Part shown: positions 49,531-60,637 of the stretch, piece by piece
Position numbering within the stretch: position 1 is the stretch's first letter
Layout: each line of letters begins with the position of its first letter
Assembly (NCBI GenBank): GCA_001683735.1
Contig: LUGG01000006.1
Location: forward strand, 1,302,001-1,366,000
DNA from: Grifola frondosa
Lineage: Eukaryota > Basidiomycota > Agaricomycetes > Polyporales > Grifolaceae
Direction: 5' to 3'
Length of the DNA: 64,000 nt
Made by a program: the position numbers and the translations under genes
The notes under the pieces: model-generated
The model's input: only the letters and a program-made list of their open reading frames with translations
What the model was told of the DNA's origin: nothing
Database searches by the model: none

Positions 49531-50641
49531 ATGGCCGATGATCGGTCGTCGATTGGGGACACTCCTCGAAATCCAAGGGTGCGCAAGACGGAAGCGGAGA
49601 GAATGCAGTTTTTGCAGAACGAACCGCTCACTGGTGCCGTTGAACCCCACCGCGTGTTCTGCACCGGTTGCAATAAATGGGTCCCCCTCAATCCGAAATT
49701 GCGATATGTAATGCGTTTATGGGTCGACCATCGGAAACAGTGCGGGAAACAGGCCCCGCCTATTGAGAAGTAAATTTCCCCAATTAACCACTGGAGCCTA
49801 GTCTGATTCTCGATGACCAGCACGCAGAGTGTGTCGCCCACGAAGGAAATTGAGGAAGAGGAAGACACAGCTACATCGCCCGGTGCGCGTAAGAAGCGGT
49901 CGAGCGAACATGAACGCCAGACTGCACTAGAGAACGACAGCTTCCTAGGCGAGGTGCGGCCACATGAAGTATACTGCAAAGGGTGCCAAGGCTGGATCAA
50001 GCTGTCGGGCAACACACGGTTCGCGCTGTGGAATTGGCGCGTTCATAGAGACAGGTGCCCTGGTGTAGTGTAAGTCTCCTTACCAGTAACGCGAGATTTC
50101 ACGTGCTCACTTTTGAAAATTAGTCGTGCCACCGCCGCTGAGCGAAATGCAAAGCTTGCTGACGACGTAATGGTCGAGTCCTACACCGACCGCGAAGTGG
50201 TGTGTAAAGCATGCCGCGCTACGATCGCGTTCGATGAGGAAGACGATAATACCTTGGCGAACTGGGACGAGCATAAGACCAGTTGTCCTAAGTCAGTAGA
50301 CCATCTGAAGCATATTAGATTTTTCTGACAGCTTTCTCTATAGCCGGCAGGCGTCTGCAACATTTGACCCTGGTCCTTCACGTGCACGTGTCGCATCGAT
50401 CGAAGCGCAAGACTCATCGACACGTTCCAATCCAACTGCCGACATACCCATAGTGAAGTCTGAAGAGACTACCTCTCCCGCTAGCCTTAAGCGGGCACGG
50501 GAGGACGATGACGAGGATGAAGAGCGCCTCGTGCGCCCGCGCACTCAGGCCTACAGACCGCGCGATGGAAATGGCCCAGGATTCTTAGACTGGTTGGTGT
50601 CTCCCATCCGAAATTTTATCCGTGGATTTGCGATGGAATGA
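49531..50641 (+). CDS. triple CX2CX19HX3C zinc-finger protein
   Basis: A gene of about four exons with three copies of one finger. Copy 1 VFCTGCNKW...LWVDHRKQC (49654-49743), copy 2 VYCKGCQGW...NWRVHRDRC (about 49969-50058), copy 3 VVCKACRAT...NWDEHKTSC (about 50197-50286). In each, two Cys are followed after exactly 19 residues by His, then three residues and Cys, with Trp three before the His. Each copy sits in its own exon. The C-terminus is acidic with a basic patch and ends LDWLVSPIRNFIRGFAM. It is probably nuclear, perhaps DNA binding; the spacing recalls BED fingers but I cannot assign a named family. ATG 49531 opens MADDRSSIGDTPRNPRV. The next gene has one copy of the same finger. Confidence 0.75.
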
Positions 50642-51393
50642 CCTCCAGTTGAGATCACGATCTACACAATGATATTTCTCCAGTATCTGTATTTTTTAAT
50701 TCTCCCCTCATTTAACATCTTTCTTGCTATTCATCTTATTCACACTCGTTGTTTAACTTGTCATCATGCGTTTGTTATTGATATACACCCACTCTCCTTA
50801 CGTCCGTATCATTTCTTGCAGTGTTTTTACGCTTACAATGCCGTCTATCCTGTGCCTAGTGTATTCCAGTGCAGCAACAAAGTCGGGTCTACATACCCCC
50901 CGCGGCTAATATATGGCTGCGGCTGGCAAAGCAAAGCCCTTTTGTCACGGTGCGTGGCGCAAGTTTGTGGCTCCGAGACAAAGGTACGAAAATTCGATTA
51001 AGTACTCCCGACGCGCTCCTTTATCCGGAGCCCTCTGCATATAAGAGTCTCTTCCAGCGCTTTCACAGCTTTGCCATCCCTCTTCCTGCGCACTGACAAC
51101 ATCTCTCGGTAATTGCACGTGTGCCACTGCTCCTCCACCTGCGTAACCACTTGTGGTCGTGTCCTTTCGCGTCCTCTTATTCCCTTTTCCTTTATTTCAC
51201 GCGACAGTATAATTTTAACCGGTAATTTCTTCCTGAGACTCGTGAGCGACCTTTTCGCCCCACGTATACCAAGTACACACAACCTTCATACCTCCAAATT
51301 TACAAAGGTGCGTTTCCTCCTCTATCCTCGAGTTTCCACCACTCCACCTCACGCGATGTGGCGCGTTCTATAGACGCTCTCAAATTACCCGAC
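50642..51393 (+). other. intergenic region between the two zinc-finger genes
   Basis: About 750 bases, T- and C-rich. A TATAAG at 51040-51045 with a pyrimidine-rich stretch after it could be the core promoter of the following gene, with a 5' UTR of about 300 bases. No gene seen. Confidence 0.4.
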
Positions 51394-52269
51394 ATGTCTG
51401 CCATCGCCCGCAGTCTTTCCGAGTGAGTACACAATCGCCCCAAGTACTGTATTTTCAATAACCCATATCCTTCAGATGCACTGGGGCAACGGAACTGGGC
51501 AACGCGGCGGGCGCTGAGCTCATGACTGCTGAACTCGACCGGACTCCGGTGCGTCATAAAAAAGAGACAAAATCTTCAAAGAAAGCGCGGTGAGTATTTC
51601 AACAAATACCTGAGTATCCCGTCTGACATGCATCCAGGCGTGGCCTTTCCTGCAATGCTTCTGTATCTGAGCAGGTTCGGGAAGATGCTTTGCGGTGCGA
51701 CCCCATGGTTAAGGTGCTCAGTGCCCAGAAAGTAGAATGCCAGCGGTGTGGCTACGTGATCAAGCTCTCTGACAAGAGCCGGTACGACGCAAGCCACTGG
51801 AACAAGCACAAGAACTCCTGCATAGAAAGGGCCAAATCCTTCACGAAGGATCTCAAGGCCTGGACAGAGTCCCAAAAGGTGAATAATTTTGTTTCTTCAT
51901 ATGAGATCATACTCATTGAATGCACAGGCCGCCGTCGCATCTGGCTCGGGAGCTTCAACGACCCAGCAGAAGGATAGCACGTCCACTCGGTCTGCGGCTC
52001 GAAGCGAGCACATAGACGACTCCGACTCTGATGATGAGGTCTGGGGCTTCTATCCATTGATGAACGTCGGAGATCCTGAGCTGTCTCCGCTATGCAAGGA
52101 CTACTTTAAGCAGACTGGTAGACCACTGCGAGAGGACCTATTGGCGATGCGCTGGCAAAATTGGAATTGGTCGATGATCAAGACACCCAACTTCGCCAAG
52201 ACTGCGGAACATGAATATACGGCACCATTCGTTCGTGAGAATCCTCATGAAACCTGCAAGCACCGATGA
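51394..52269 (+). CDS. single CX2CX19HX3C zinc-finger protein, paralogue of its neighbour
   Basis: ATG 51394 opens MSAIARSLSE; introns lead to a segment with LMTAELDRTPVRHKKETK, then SEQVREDALRCDPMVKVLSA and the finger VECQRCGYV...SHWNKHKNSC (about 51738-51827). The finger has exactly the CX2CX19HX3C spacing and W-x2-H of the upstream gene. After an intron (about 51879-51927) come an Asp/Ser stretch (HIDDSDSDDEVWGFYP) and a C-terminal block (LLAMRWQNWNWSMIKTPNFA). The last reads as a folded domain of unknown type. Stop TGA 52267-52269. About 210 residues. Function unknown; the shared finger and tandem position suggest a duplicated family. Confidence 0.72.
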
Positions 52270-52452
52270 TGTCGTCTTGCACTGATTTGATTTGTGCTCA
52301 TTTTTTTGTCCGGCACTGTGATACCCTCACGCTGTAACGTGTATATCCTCCCCAAGTTGTTCTCAAACCATAGATTGTACTACTATATCGCAATAATTCC
52401 ATTACTTGCAGAATACATATGAAAACATGCTAATCTACCGTGACCGCTGGTA

Positions 52453-54075
52453 TCAGCCTGCCGCTCGTGGGGCGAGGTCGTCCTCGTCATCGGGCGGCGG
52501 CTTTATGATTCCGCTCCGCAACATTTCTTGGACTACGCTGTCATGCGAGTAGTCCGAACCTCTGAGTAGAAGCGACGTTATCAGATGCAGCAAGTGAGGC
52601 AAGAAAGGATGACTCACAGAACTTCTTTCGCAACCTCTCTCATAATTAATCCACTAGGAATCTCCAGCTTCTCGACTCCAGGCAGTCCGTCTGCTCGCGT
52701 AGGACCGACATTCAGTAGTAAAACCGGTTTGTGCAGTTCAAGTGCGTGCTTGAGCAGCCTACGTAGCACCGTTAATACTCAGTGCATCGCACGATCTATT
52801 GCAAGTAAATTACCTGAACGCGGAGAACGTTGCTAAAGTCGTACCCAGCAAGAATAGTCGGTCGCATTTATCTATGATTTGGAAGCTGATAGCGGTCGAT
52901 TTTTCTCATTAAATATGTCAATGGAGGATGTACGTACGATTTGTCTTTGACTTCTTTTGGTATTGATTCACCGAAGAAGATAACCTCTGGCTTTTGCTGT
53001 TGGTCAAGGACTGTTATGTAAATGTATAACAAGAAGCGCTGCATATAGACCTACAACTGAGTTTCGGCGATTGGCAAGAAGACAAGAAGGACAATTTGGA
53101 ACAACGAAGTCGTTATAGCTTACGCCCTCTAGGACCACCTAGAATATCATATTTCAACGTGTTTCTCCATTGACTTATGTTTCCGTCATACGTACGTCGC
53201 CGTCAGGATTTGTACGCGGCTGACTTCCAGTAGCCTCTAGATCGTCTGAGAATGCTTTCCATTGTGGGTTTGCCTCTGAGAGCATCTGTTGAAAAGTATC
53301 TCTATCGGTGACGTGACCGAACGAGCAATGAACTTTCTGAAAATATACTGCTATAAAATTGTTCTTTATTAACACATGCTGAAATGCGCACATGTAGTGT
53401 CCCGTGCAATTGCAGGATCCGTTCGTGCATCAAGGCTTCGTCCCAAGCGCCACTGAGAGCCTTGTGGTGTAAGCCATCGACATTCTGTGTGATGAGTTGT
53501 GGGACGATGGACTTATATTGCAGCGCTGCGAGCGCGAAGTGAGTGGTGTTGGGGAGAGCATCGCGAACAGGTGGATATCCAAGGTATGAGCGCAGCCTGA
53601 CCAGATAATTTGTCTTGATTCAGAAGCAGCGAATGAGCCGTAGTATCTCACCAATATCTCTGTCTAATAAGACGTAAGATGCAAATTTCGTAGCACAATG
53701 CTCATGCATACCTGAAGGCAAACCCCTTCCCAGTCGAATCCATGAGCTCATGGTACTGTAACAAGGGTCACTACGGACAATTTCTCTCCAAGAAATCATG
53801 ACATACAAATATTGGTCTACACATACATCATCAACTTATTTCGTTCAACTGCCAAGTGCCACTTACTTGTAGTTTGGATTGAGATATCTTCCCTTGGCTC
53901 CCCGATACGCCCGGATGCCCGAGTCGACGCTGACTCCCGCCCCCGTTATTACCGCGACATTTCCTGGAGCTAAGAAGTCTGCAATGCGCTCGATAGCGGC
54001 TGGTGTCGAGATTGTTTGCGAAGACGAAGTCGTGCGAAGCAGCGCATCCGGTATGGTTGGGACTGAGATCCGCAT
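52453..54075 (-). CDS. sirtuin, class II (SIRT4-like) NAD-dependent deacylase
   Basis: NAD-dependent protein deacylase or ADP-ribosyltransferase. NAD site AVITGAGVSVDSGIRAYRG (about 53965-53910), LITQNVDGLHHKAL (about 53500-53460), catalytic His in LQLHGTLHKVHC near 53400, one zinc Cys pair in NCPSC (53090), then KPEVIFFGESIP near 52980 and LFLLGTTLATFSAFRLL around 52850. The second half of the NAD loop reads SGIRAYRG rather than the usual SGIPDYRS-type sequence. About eight introns. The C-terminus is acidic (PPPDDEDDLAPRAAG), TGA at 52453-52455. The ATG at 54075 was chosen; the only other in-frame start upstream is a GTG. It lies 74 bases from the PEX7 ATG on the other strand. Subclass is inferred. 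Confidence 0.85.
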
Positions 54076-54149
54076 GTGATACGCGCTCGTCACGGTTGTG
54101 GCGGTCGACGTACAGACCGGTCACAGATCTTTCTTAGCAGCCGACCACG

Positions 54150-55420
54150 ATGAACAGACCTTCAGCACCCCCTGCGCTTTTGCACACGCCTGGCTTTGCA
54201 CATTACTCCCTAGCCTGGTCTCCATTTCATAATAACAGACTTGCACTGGCGTCCTCGGCCAATTATGGACTTGTAGGAAATGGTCGATTGCATCTAGTTT
54301 CGCTTGGCCACGCACCCGGTGGCGTACCCGCGCTTTCCCTCGACAAATAGTGAGTAGTGTTTCCATGCTGTCAAGGGTTTGGATTGAAGTGAGTAGTTAT
54401 GAAACTCAGGATGGGTTGTACGACCTCGCGTGGTCAGAAATTCACGAGAACCAGATAGTCACCGCGTCTGGCGATGGCTCTCTGAGATTGTGGGATATCA
54501 TGCTGAAGGTAAGTTGAACAGCTTTTGCGAGTGCTCTCTCTGGCAAATTCAAAGTATCGCAAGCATATCTAGGACTTCCCGATTTGCGTCTGGCAAGAAC
54601 ACACACGAGAAGCGTTTTCTGTGGACTGGTGCAATATTAAGAAAGACTTATTCATCTCTTCGTCTTGGGATGGCACGGTAAAACTTGTATGTGTGTTTCT
54701 ATCTATTTTGTAATATGCGATTCCGCTCAGCTTTCTGTGGAGTCCCGACAGACCACGATCAATAACGACCCTGCAAGCACACACATCTTGTGTCTACCAA
54801 GCATCATTTTCCCCACACCAACCTGACCTAGTTGCCACCTGCTCTACCGACGGCACCCTGCGAATATTCGACCTCCGAACGCCAGCTTATGTTCCTTCTG
54901 GGCCTGCCGCTAACAATTTCACCACTCCGCTTACCGCCGCGGCACTCACTGTGCCCGCATCTGGGACAGAGGTCTTGACACTAGACTGGAATAAATATCG
55001 GCCCTTTGTGCTTGCGAGTGCAGGCGTAGACAAAGCCATCAAGGTGTGGGACTGCCGCATGCTCAAGTCCGGGCCGGAGGCTGCGCAATCGCAAGCAGTA
55101 GGTGGTGTGTGCGAGAGCCACCTCATCGGACACGAGTACGCGGTGCGCAAGATCCAATGGAGCCCACATCGACCGGATGTCATCGCCAGCGCGAGCTACG
55201 ATATGACGTGCAGAGTGTAGGTACAAATCTCCGGGTTGTATCAGCAGGCTCTGATTTCTCCTTCAGGTGGACGACTACCCCGACCGCTGGTGGAACGCAC
55301 CTCCTATATATACATGACCCTCATACGGAGTTCGTGGTAGGTTGTGGGTGGTCTTTGTATGACGAGGGCGTTTTGGCTAGTTGCGGTTGGGACTGCAAGC
55401 TGAACGTGTTTCGTGTATGA
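54150..55420 (+). CDS. PEX7: PEX7, peroxisomal PTS2 import receptor (WD40)
   Basis: A seven-blade WD40 receptor that carries PTS2 proteins such as thiolase to the peroxisome. ATG 54150 opens MNRPSAPPALLHTPGFAHYS, then LAWSPFHNNRLALASSANYG near 54208. An intron with a TA/T split codon (about 54349-54396) precedes YETQDGLYDLAWSEIHENQI and VTASGDGSLRLWDI. Later blades: LFISSSWDGTVKLW (spanning an intron), DLVATCSTDGTLRIFD near 54830, VDKAIKVWDCRML near 55026, and AVRKIQWSPHRPDVIASASY near 55140. The end ASCGWDCKLNVFRV (TGA 55418-55420) is close to other PEX7 proteins. No frame break noticed. About 360 residues. Confidence 0.92.
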
Positions 55421-55644
55421 CCTCATTGAAGACTTCGAGTTAAAATTCCTGGATAAGTTCCGCCTGACGCGTTCGATCGCGTAGTTGATGCATCAAGATC
55501 GATGTGCACTCAATTCAGAACACAAAACTGACTCTGTAACTTGAACAACAGTTGGTATATTGCGGAGCTGCGAGTACGTATGTTAGTTCTTCAAAGATCC
55601 CACCCCTCTCGCAAACTTGAGGTATCGTGCTAAGAACATCGCGA

Positions 55645-58600
55645 TCACCAAGCAAGCTTCGCGGGGATGCTCTCCGGATATTTCCGAACAAGATACTTCC
55701 TGGCTTCATCGAGGCTGAGAAAGCTCCGCTCAGCAATTCGTACTTAACAGCGAGGGTAGAAAACAGCTTACAATAAAAGACCCAGTCCGAACGTGATTGG
55801 AATGAAGTAGAACTCCACTGGTACGCCACGTGTCTGGAACACCTTTTGGCTGTCGGTAATGTGAGATCCCTTACGAACGTTCATAAAGGAAAATCACTTA
55901 CAACCATGGAATGTAACTGAAGAAAAATGCAATACAAAGTGCCATAATGGCGGCCGGGAAAACATACCAATTCGAGGCGGGCGTATGCTGGAAGATGCTC
56001 AAGGTACGACAGCGCGTCGCAAAGAGGTTCCTGGCGGCGATCAATTAGAATGAGGCTGAACCGCAACGATCTGTATCGATATTGCTCACCCCCATTGCAT
56101 GAGCACCAACGTGAAAAAGTACACGCTTTGCGCCTTATAGAGTAGCTCGTCAGTCAACCCGGGCCAGTTCCCATACCCGAGCGCCAGATTTGAGAAAGGT
56201 ACGCCGTGCCGTTGAAGATACCAAAATGACCTGCGGAAAGCAAGTAAGTATAAGCATGAGAACAACGGATAACTACCCACATGGTCATCGCGCAGAGAGC
56301 CTCCAATACGCCAAGGAAACCATACGCGTGGAGAATCAGTTTCCAATTCGCCAATCGCTCAGTCTTCACATTGCGAGGCTTTCGCTCTAAGAGACCTGAC
56401 TCAGGAGGTTCCAAACAGAGACTTAATGCAGGTAAAACATCGGTCTGGAGGAGGGGGTCATAAGCACTCATAAAACCCGAACACGGTTATCAATCGTACC
56501 CCGACGCAGATCAGAATCATCCTGGAGCAACGATTAGCTGAGCGCTGATGTCTCAAGTGACTAGACTGACTGTATATTGCTGAGCATCTGAGGAACACCG
56601 ATGAGGATGTTTAAGAGAATTGGCATGAGTTCTGAGAAACTGCGCATACTGTCAGTGAAACTCTAGAAGGAATGCATCGCGCCGACCTTCCAGCAGGAAG
56701 CAAATACAAGAGAGTCTTCTGGAGATTGTCGAATACAAGCCGACCTGCATGGAGTGAATTAATATAGTTCTTGTTTCGGATTGAAGCTGGGGAACACTGA
56801 TAATCACCATATTCTAATGCAATGACTATAGCAGAGAAATCGGCCAATAACACCATATCTGCGGCTTCTTTGGCAACGTCGGAACCGTCGCCCATAGCGA
56901 TACCACCTGGGTAGTGTGAGCGGACTATCATACAATTCTTGGATATTGAAGGACTGACAGTCAGCGGCTTTGAGCGACGGGGCATCGTTCACTCCATCTC
57001 CGGTCATGGCAACTATATTCTCGCGTCTCTTGAACTCGTGGACGATGCGTAACTTCTGCTCCGGTGTGGTTCGCGCGAAGACAATCTCTTGATACTGACA
57101 CAGTTGTTCGACTTGCGGGTCATTCAGCTTATCGAGTTCCGGTCCAGTGACGACAATACTTTTCGTCTCAGGATCCTCGACGTCGGGGTCATATCGTGGT
57201 ACGGAGACAGGGTCGAGCTCGGAGTCCAGATTCGCTACATGGTGCACACGTTTAGCGTCGGTGATTATACCAGCCTGCGCTGCAATAGCGACGGCAGTTG
57301 TGGGATGATCGCCTGTAATGCGAATGAAGTATATGCAACATCAATAGTGATGGAACGAACCTGTAACGACAAAAAACCGGATCCCAGCCCTGCGACACGT
57401 GCTGTGACATAGTTCAGCTCCAGACGGAGCACGCGGCCAGCATGAAACTCACCTCACTGTGTGCTTAATGCCGGACTTGAGCGGGTCGACCAAACCGACC
57501 AACCCGACGATGATCAGGTCGTGACGGAACTCCTCCACCAACTCCGCAAACTCTTCCGAATATACGTCAATGGTCTTCGGCATCAAATCCTCCTTGACGA
57601 TGCGACGAGCTAGCAATAGAACCCTCTGTCCATCCTGGGCCCATTTCTCCTGCACAGCCGCAATCCGCGCTAGCACTGATGACGATAATGGGATGGGTGT
57701 GCTTCCAGCCGGGTCAACAACGAAACTGCAATGAGGAAGCAGGATCTCAGGTGCTCCCTTACAGTGAGAAGAAAATCGCTAGTGGAGAAATGGTCCCAAT
57801 GCGCAATCGGAGCTACGAGACTACCTTGGGAAGCAGACTGTGAGATCTTCGACAACTTGAGCATGTATTTTGTCTAGTAGAATGACTTAGTACGGCACAC
57901 GACTGGGACGATCAAATTTTTACCTTCGAGTTGAAGTTGATCTTGAACACTTCGATCCATTTATTCCTCGTGACGTCGGCAGGCATAAGAGAATCCCGAG
58001 AATCGCAGGATGGCGGAGTCTGATGATGGTATAAGTATCTGTTCGGCTCCGTATAGGTCTCAAGGTGGCATTACCTGTGGCATCTCCGATGATAGTCCGT
58101 TCCTGTGACCCAGCTTTCTCGTCATCATTGTCGTCGTCATCATCGCCGGCGCCTCCAAACGTAGCTGCATTACAGATGGCACCGACAGCACCGAGCTGTG
58201 CCAAACTTCCCGCACATTTGGATCCGACATCCGCAATGACAGATTGAAAACTGGTATGAGACAGGACGTCGTCGAAGATCGCCACGTTCTCGACATGCAT
58301 CTTATTCTGCGTAAGAGTTCCCGTCTTGTCCTGCATCTCACATATCAGCGTGAGTGCCGCCGAGGGCGCAAGGAATTGTACGTACCGAGCATAGAACATT
58401 CACAGAACCGAGCGTCTCTACAATTGACAACGACCTGACAATAAATTCAGCACAGGTAAATGATAGAAGACAACAACGACTTGCTTGCATAAAACTTTAT
58501 GTTTGCTTAACGTGTTCGCGACCTTGGCCAGTGAGAGCGTTACAGATACTGGCCTATGTTGCACGAGGGTTAGCCGATTCAGCATTCGATATGAATGACG

Positions 58601-60169
58601 CTACTGACAGTCCTTCCGGTATGAACGCGACTATCATGAACGAGTTTAGCTCCGAATCGCCATCGACATAACATGAAGACCTACCAAGGACAGATATAAT
58701 GTCTATAAGAAGAGTAGAAACATTAATGTAGGAAGGAAATTGACGACGCAACCTTCGATTAGATGATAAGCGAACAATGGCATTCAGTGTGGAAGTCAGA
58801 AGACTTACCAAGCACCCCATAAGATCACGATTATGACGGCTATCAACGTAGCTAGGCTGGCTATAATCAGAACAAAATGAAGGATCTCGCGTTGCAGCGT
58901 TGTCATTCTGGTAGGCTCCATGGATGATAGCTTAGCGATGCGGCCGCTGAAGATCGAAGGTCATTTCATGGATCACAGAGCATGACGGCAACCGGAACAT
59001 ACAATACCGTGCTGTCGCCCGTTTGGATGACCAGTCCTAATCCGGAGCCACTCACACAATGTGTACCTTGCAAAGCGATGTTTTTGGTCTTTAGACAGAC
59101 GTCAGTAGGACGTCGGTACAGAGAGAACGTTCGGTATATGCACCTCCATAACGTTCTCGTCTGTCATTTCGACGCGGCCCGCCACCGGTTCGCTCTGAGA
59201 ATGCGACAGGCGTTAGTCAGGAGGCGGACAGCACGATACGACCCGTACCTCTCCCGTCAATATGCTACGGTCGAATCGCAAATCCCCGCTGACTTCGATA
59301 AGCCTGAGATCTGCTGGCACCTTCTCGCCTAAGGACACATATACCAAGTCACCAGAAACCAGCTCGGTGGCAGGCATCTGAGTCTGGACGCTGTCCCGAA
59401 TGACGAGGACTTCGGATGGGAGCATGCCTTTGATAGAAGACATGACCTTCGACGTCGAGAAGTCTTGCCATGCGTTGAACCCCGCTTGCAAAAAAAGAAC
59501 GATCAAGAGAACGACGGCAAGGGCCAGATTGGACGCCTGAGGGGGATTCCCGAGTGGTTTCCTGAACACAGAATGCATAAACGGGTGATTTGGAAAAATA
59601 CCAGGAGTCGATAGTTACCAAGCGATAAAGCAAATGATGCTAGCGCCGAGCAGGAGACTACCAAATCCTCCGAGCAACCACTCGAGCATCTTCCGTGGCA
59701 GGTTGCTCTTCGGCGGGAAATAGCGTTCTTTCCGTTGGCCTGAAGACGACGCTGAGCCTGAGCACTCTCCAACCCAGTTTGAGGCGAGACGTTGAGACGT
59801 TGAAGCGCTTCATCTGCTGATATCTTGTGCCAGTCCAAAGATGAGAGCTCTAGGGTGTATATGTGAGCATAGCACAATTGAATAGAGCAGGAGCCCACCT
59901 TTGACAGCAACCCTACGAGAAGTGCCAATCCGCCCACCGTCCAAGCTGGTCTTCGTTTCGACATGGATGCTCAGAGTCCTAAACTCAGCGGGGATGCGAG
60001 CAACCACCTCGATGGAATCATTTCGAGGCGCCGTATGGCTGTGCCGAGTGTGAGTGGCGGTGAGCGGGTCCCCGACGACGGCGAGAAAGGAGTCATCGAT
60101 GGTGATTCGACGAGGAAACTTCGCCTCTTTCTGAGCCTCCACATCAACGAAAGCAGAGGGTGACGGCAT
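55645..60169 (-). CDS. P-type cation ATPase, Na+/K+-ATPase-like (P2C)
   Basis: A large ion pump of the plasma membrane or endomembranes. From ATG 60169: a 75-residue N-terminal segment, then [19 protein letters not shown] near 59835; [15 protein letters not shown] and [18 protein letters not shown] (59510-59310); VAFIPEGL near 58640 (the membrane-4 PEGL motif); [11 protein letters not shown] with the phosphorylated Asp (about 58335-58300); [17 protein letters not shown] (about 57007-56955); [20 protein letters not shown] (about 56910-56850), then transmembrane segments and TGA at 55645-55647. [20 protein letters not shown] spacing resembles Na,K-ATPase alpha more than fungal ENA pumps. Many introns. 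The frame shifts after GKNAIS near 59715-59717 (three G on the plus strand), where one base is missing before [19 protein letters not shown]. About 1,100 residues. Ion specificity is not determined. Confidence 0.82.
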
Positions 60170-60300
60170 GGTGCAGCCTCTCAAAATTCCGCAGTGTCCG
60201 CTCAGCCTAAAATACGAGACCTGTTGAGCGAGGAGACCGCGAGACGTGTGACGAGACACACGTGATGTGACACTGCGTACTTGGACGCGCGTACCACGCT

Positions 60301-60449
60301 TGTAACACCTCAGTCGAGTACTCCACGACTGAGGTGAGTTAGAAACACTGTATTGATAGAGCTAGACTAACATACTGTACAGGCTTACTGTAACAGGTAG
60401 TGTAGATTAATATCAGTCGAGTACTCCACGACTGAGGCTTACTGTAACA
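60301..60449 (+). repeat. 5' LTR of the copia element with internal repeats
   Basis: Begins TGTAACA and ends TGTAACA (TG...CA ends), immediately before the primer site. It contains two copies of a 24-base unit (60311-60334 and 60414-60437) that is itself an inverted repeat (CAGTCG...CGACTG), and two copies of a 17-base unit (60382-60398, 60436-60452). At 149 bases it is short for a copia LTR. The exact 5' edge is inferred because the other LTR is not visible. Confidence 0.7.
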
Positions 60450-60460
60450 GGTTATGAGCC
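60450..60460 (+). other. primer binding site matching the anticodon arm of initiator tRNA-Met
   Basis: GGTTATGAGCC is the reverse complement of GGCTCATAACC, the anticodon loop and stem of eukaryotic initiator tRNA-Met. Priming by a tRNA-Met half-molecule cut in the anticodon loop is known for Drosophila copia. Its position right after the LTR end supports both assignments. Confidence 0.75.
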
Positions 60461-60637
60461 AAAGTACTACTTAAGCCCCAAACGCTTAACTCGACTCGAC
60501 GAGCCCGAAACTCGTCCGATTCACCTTTCCGCGACTAGACCATCGCCTTAATATCAAAGCCAACGCGCCCGAAACTCGTTGCACGCCTCTATACCCCGCA
60601 TATACCCCATTTATACCCGCATACAGCCACCCGAAGA

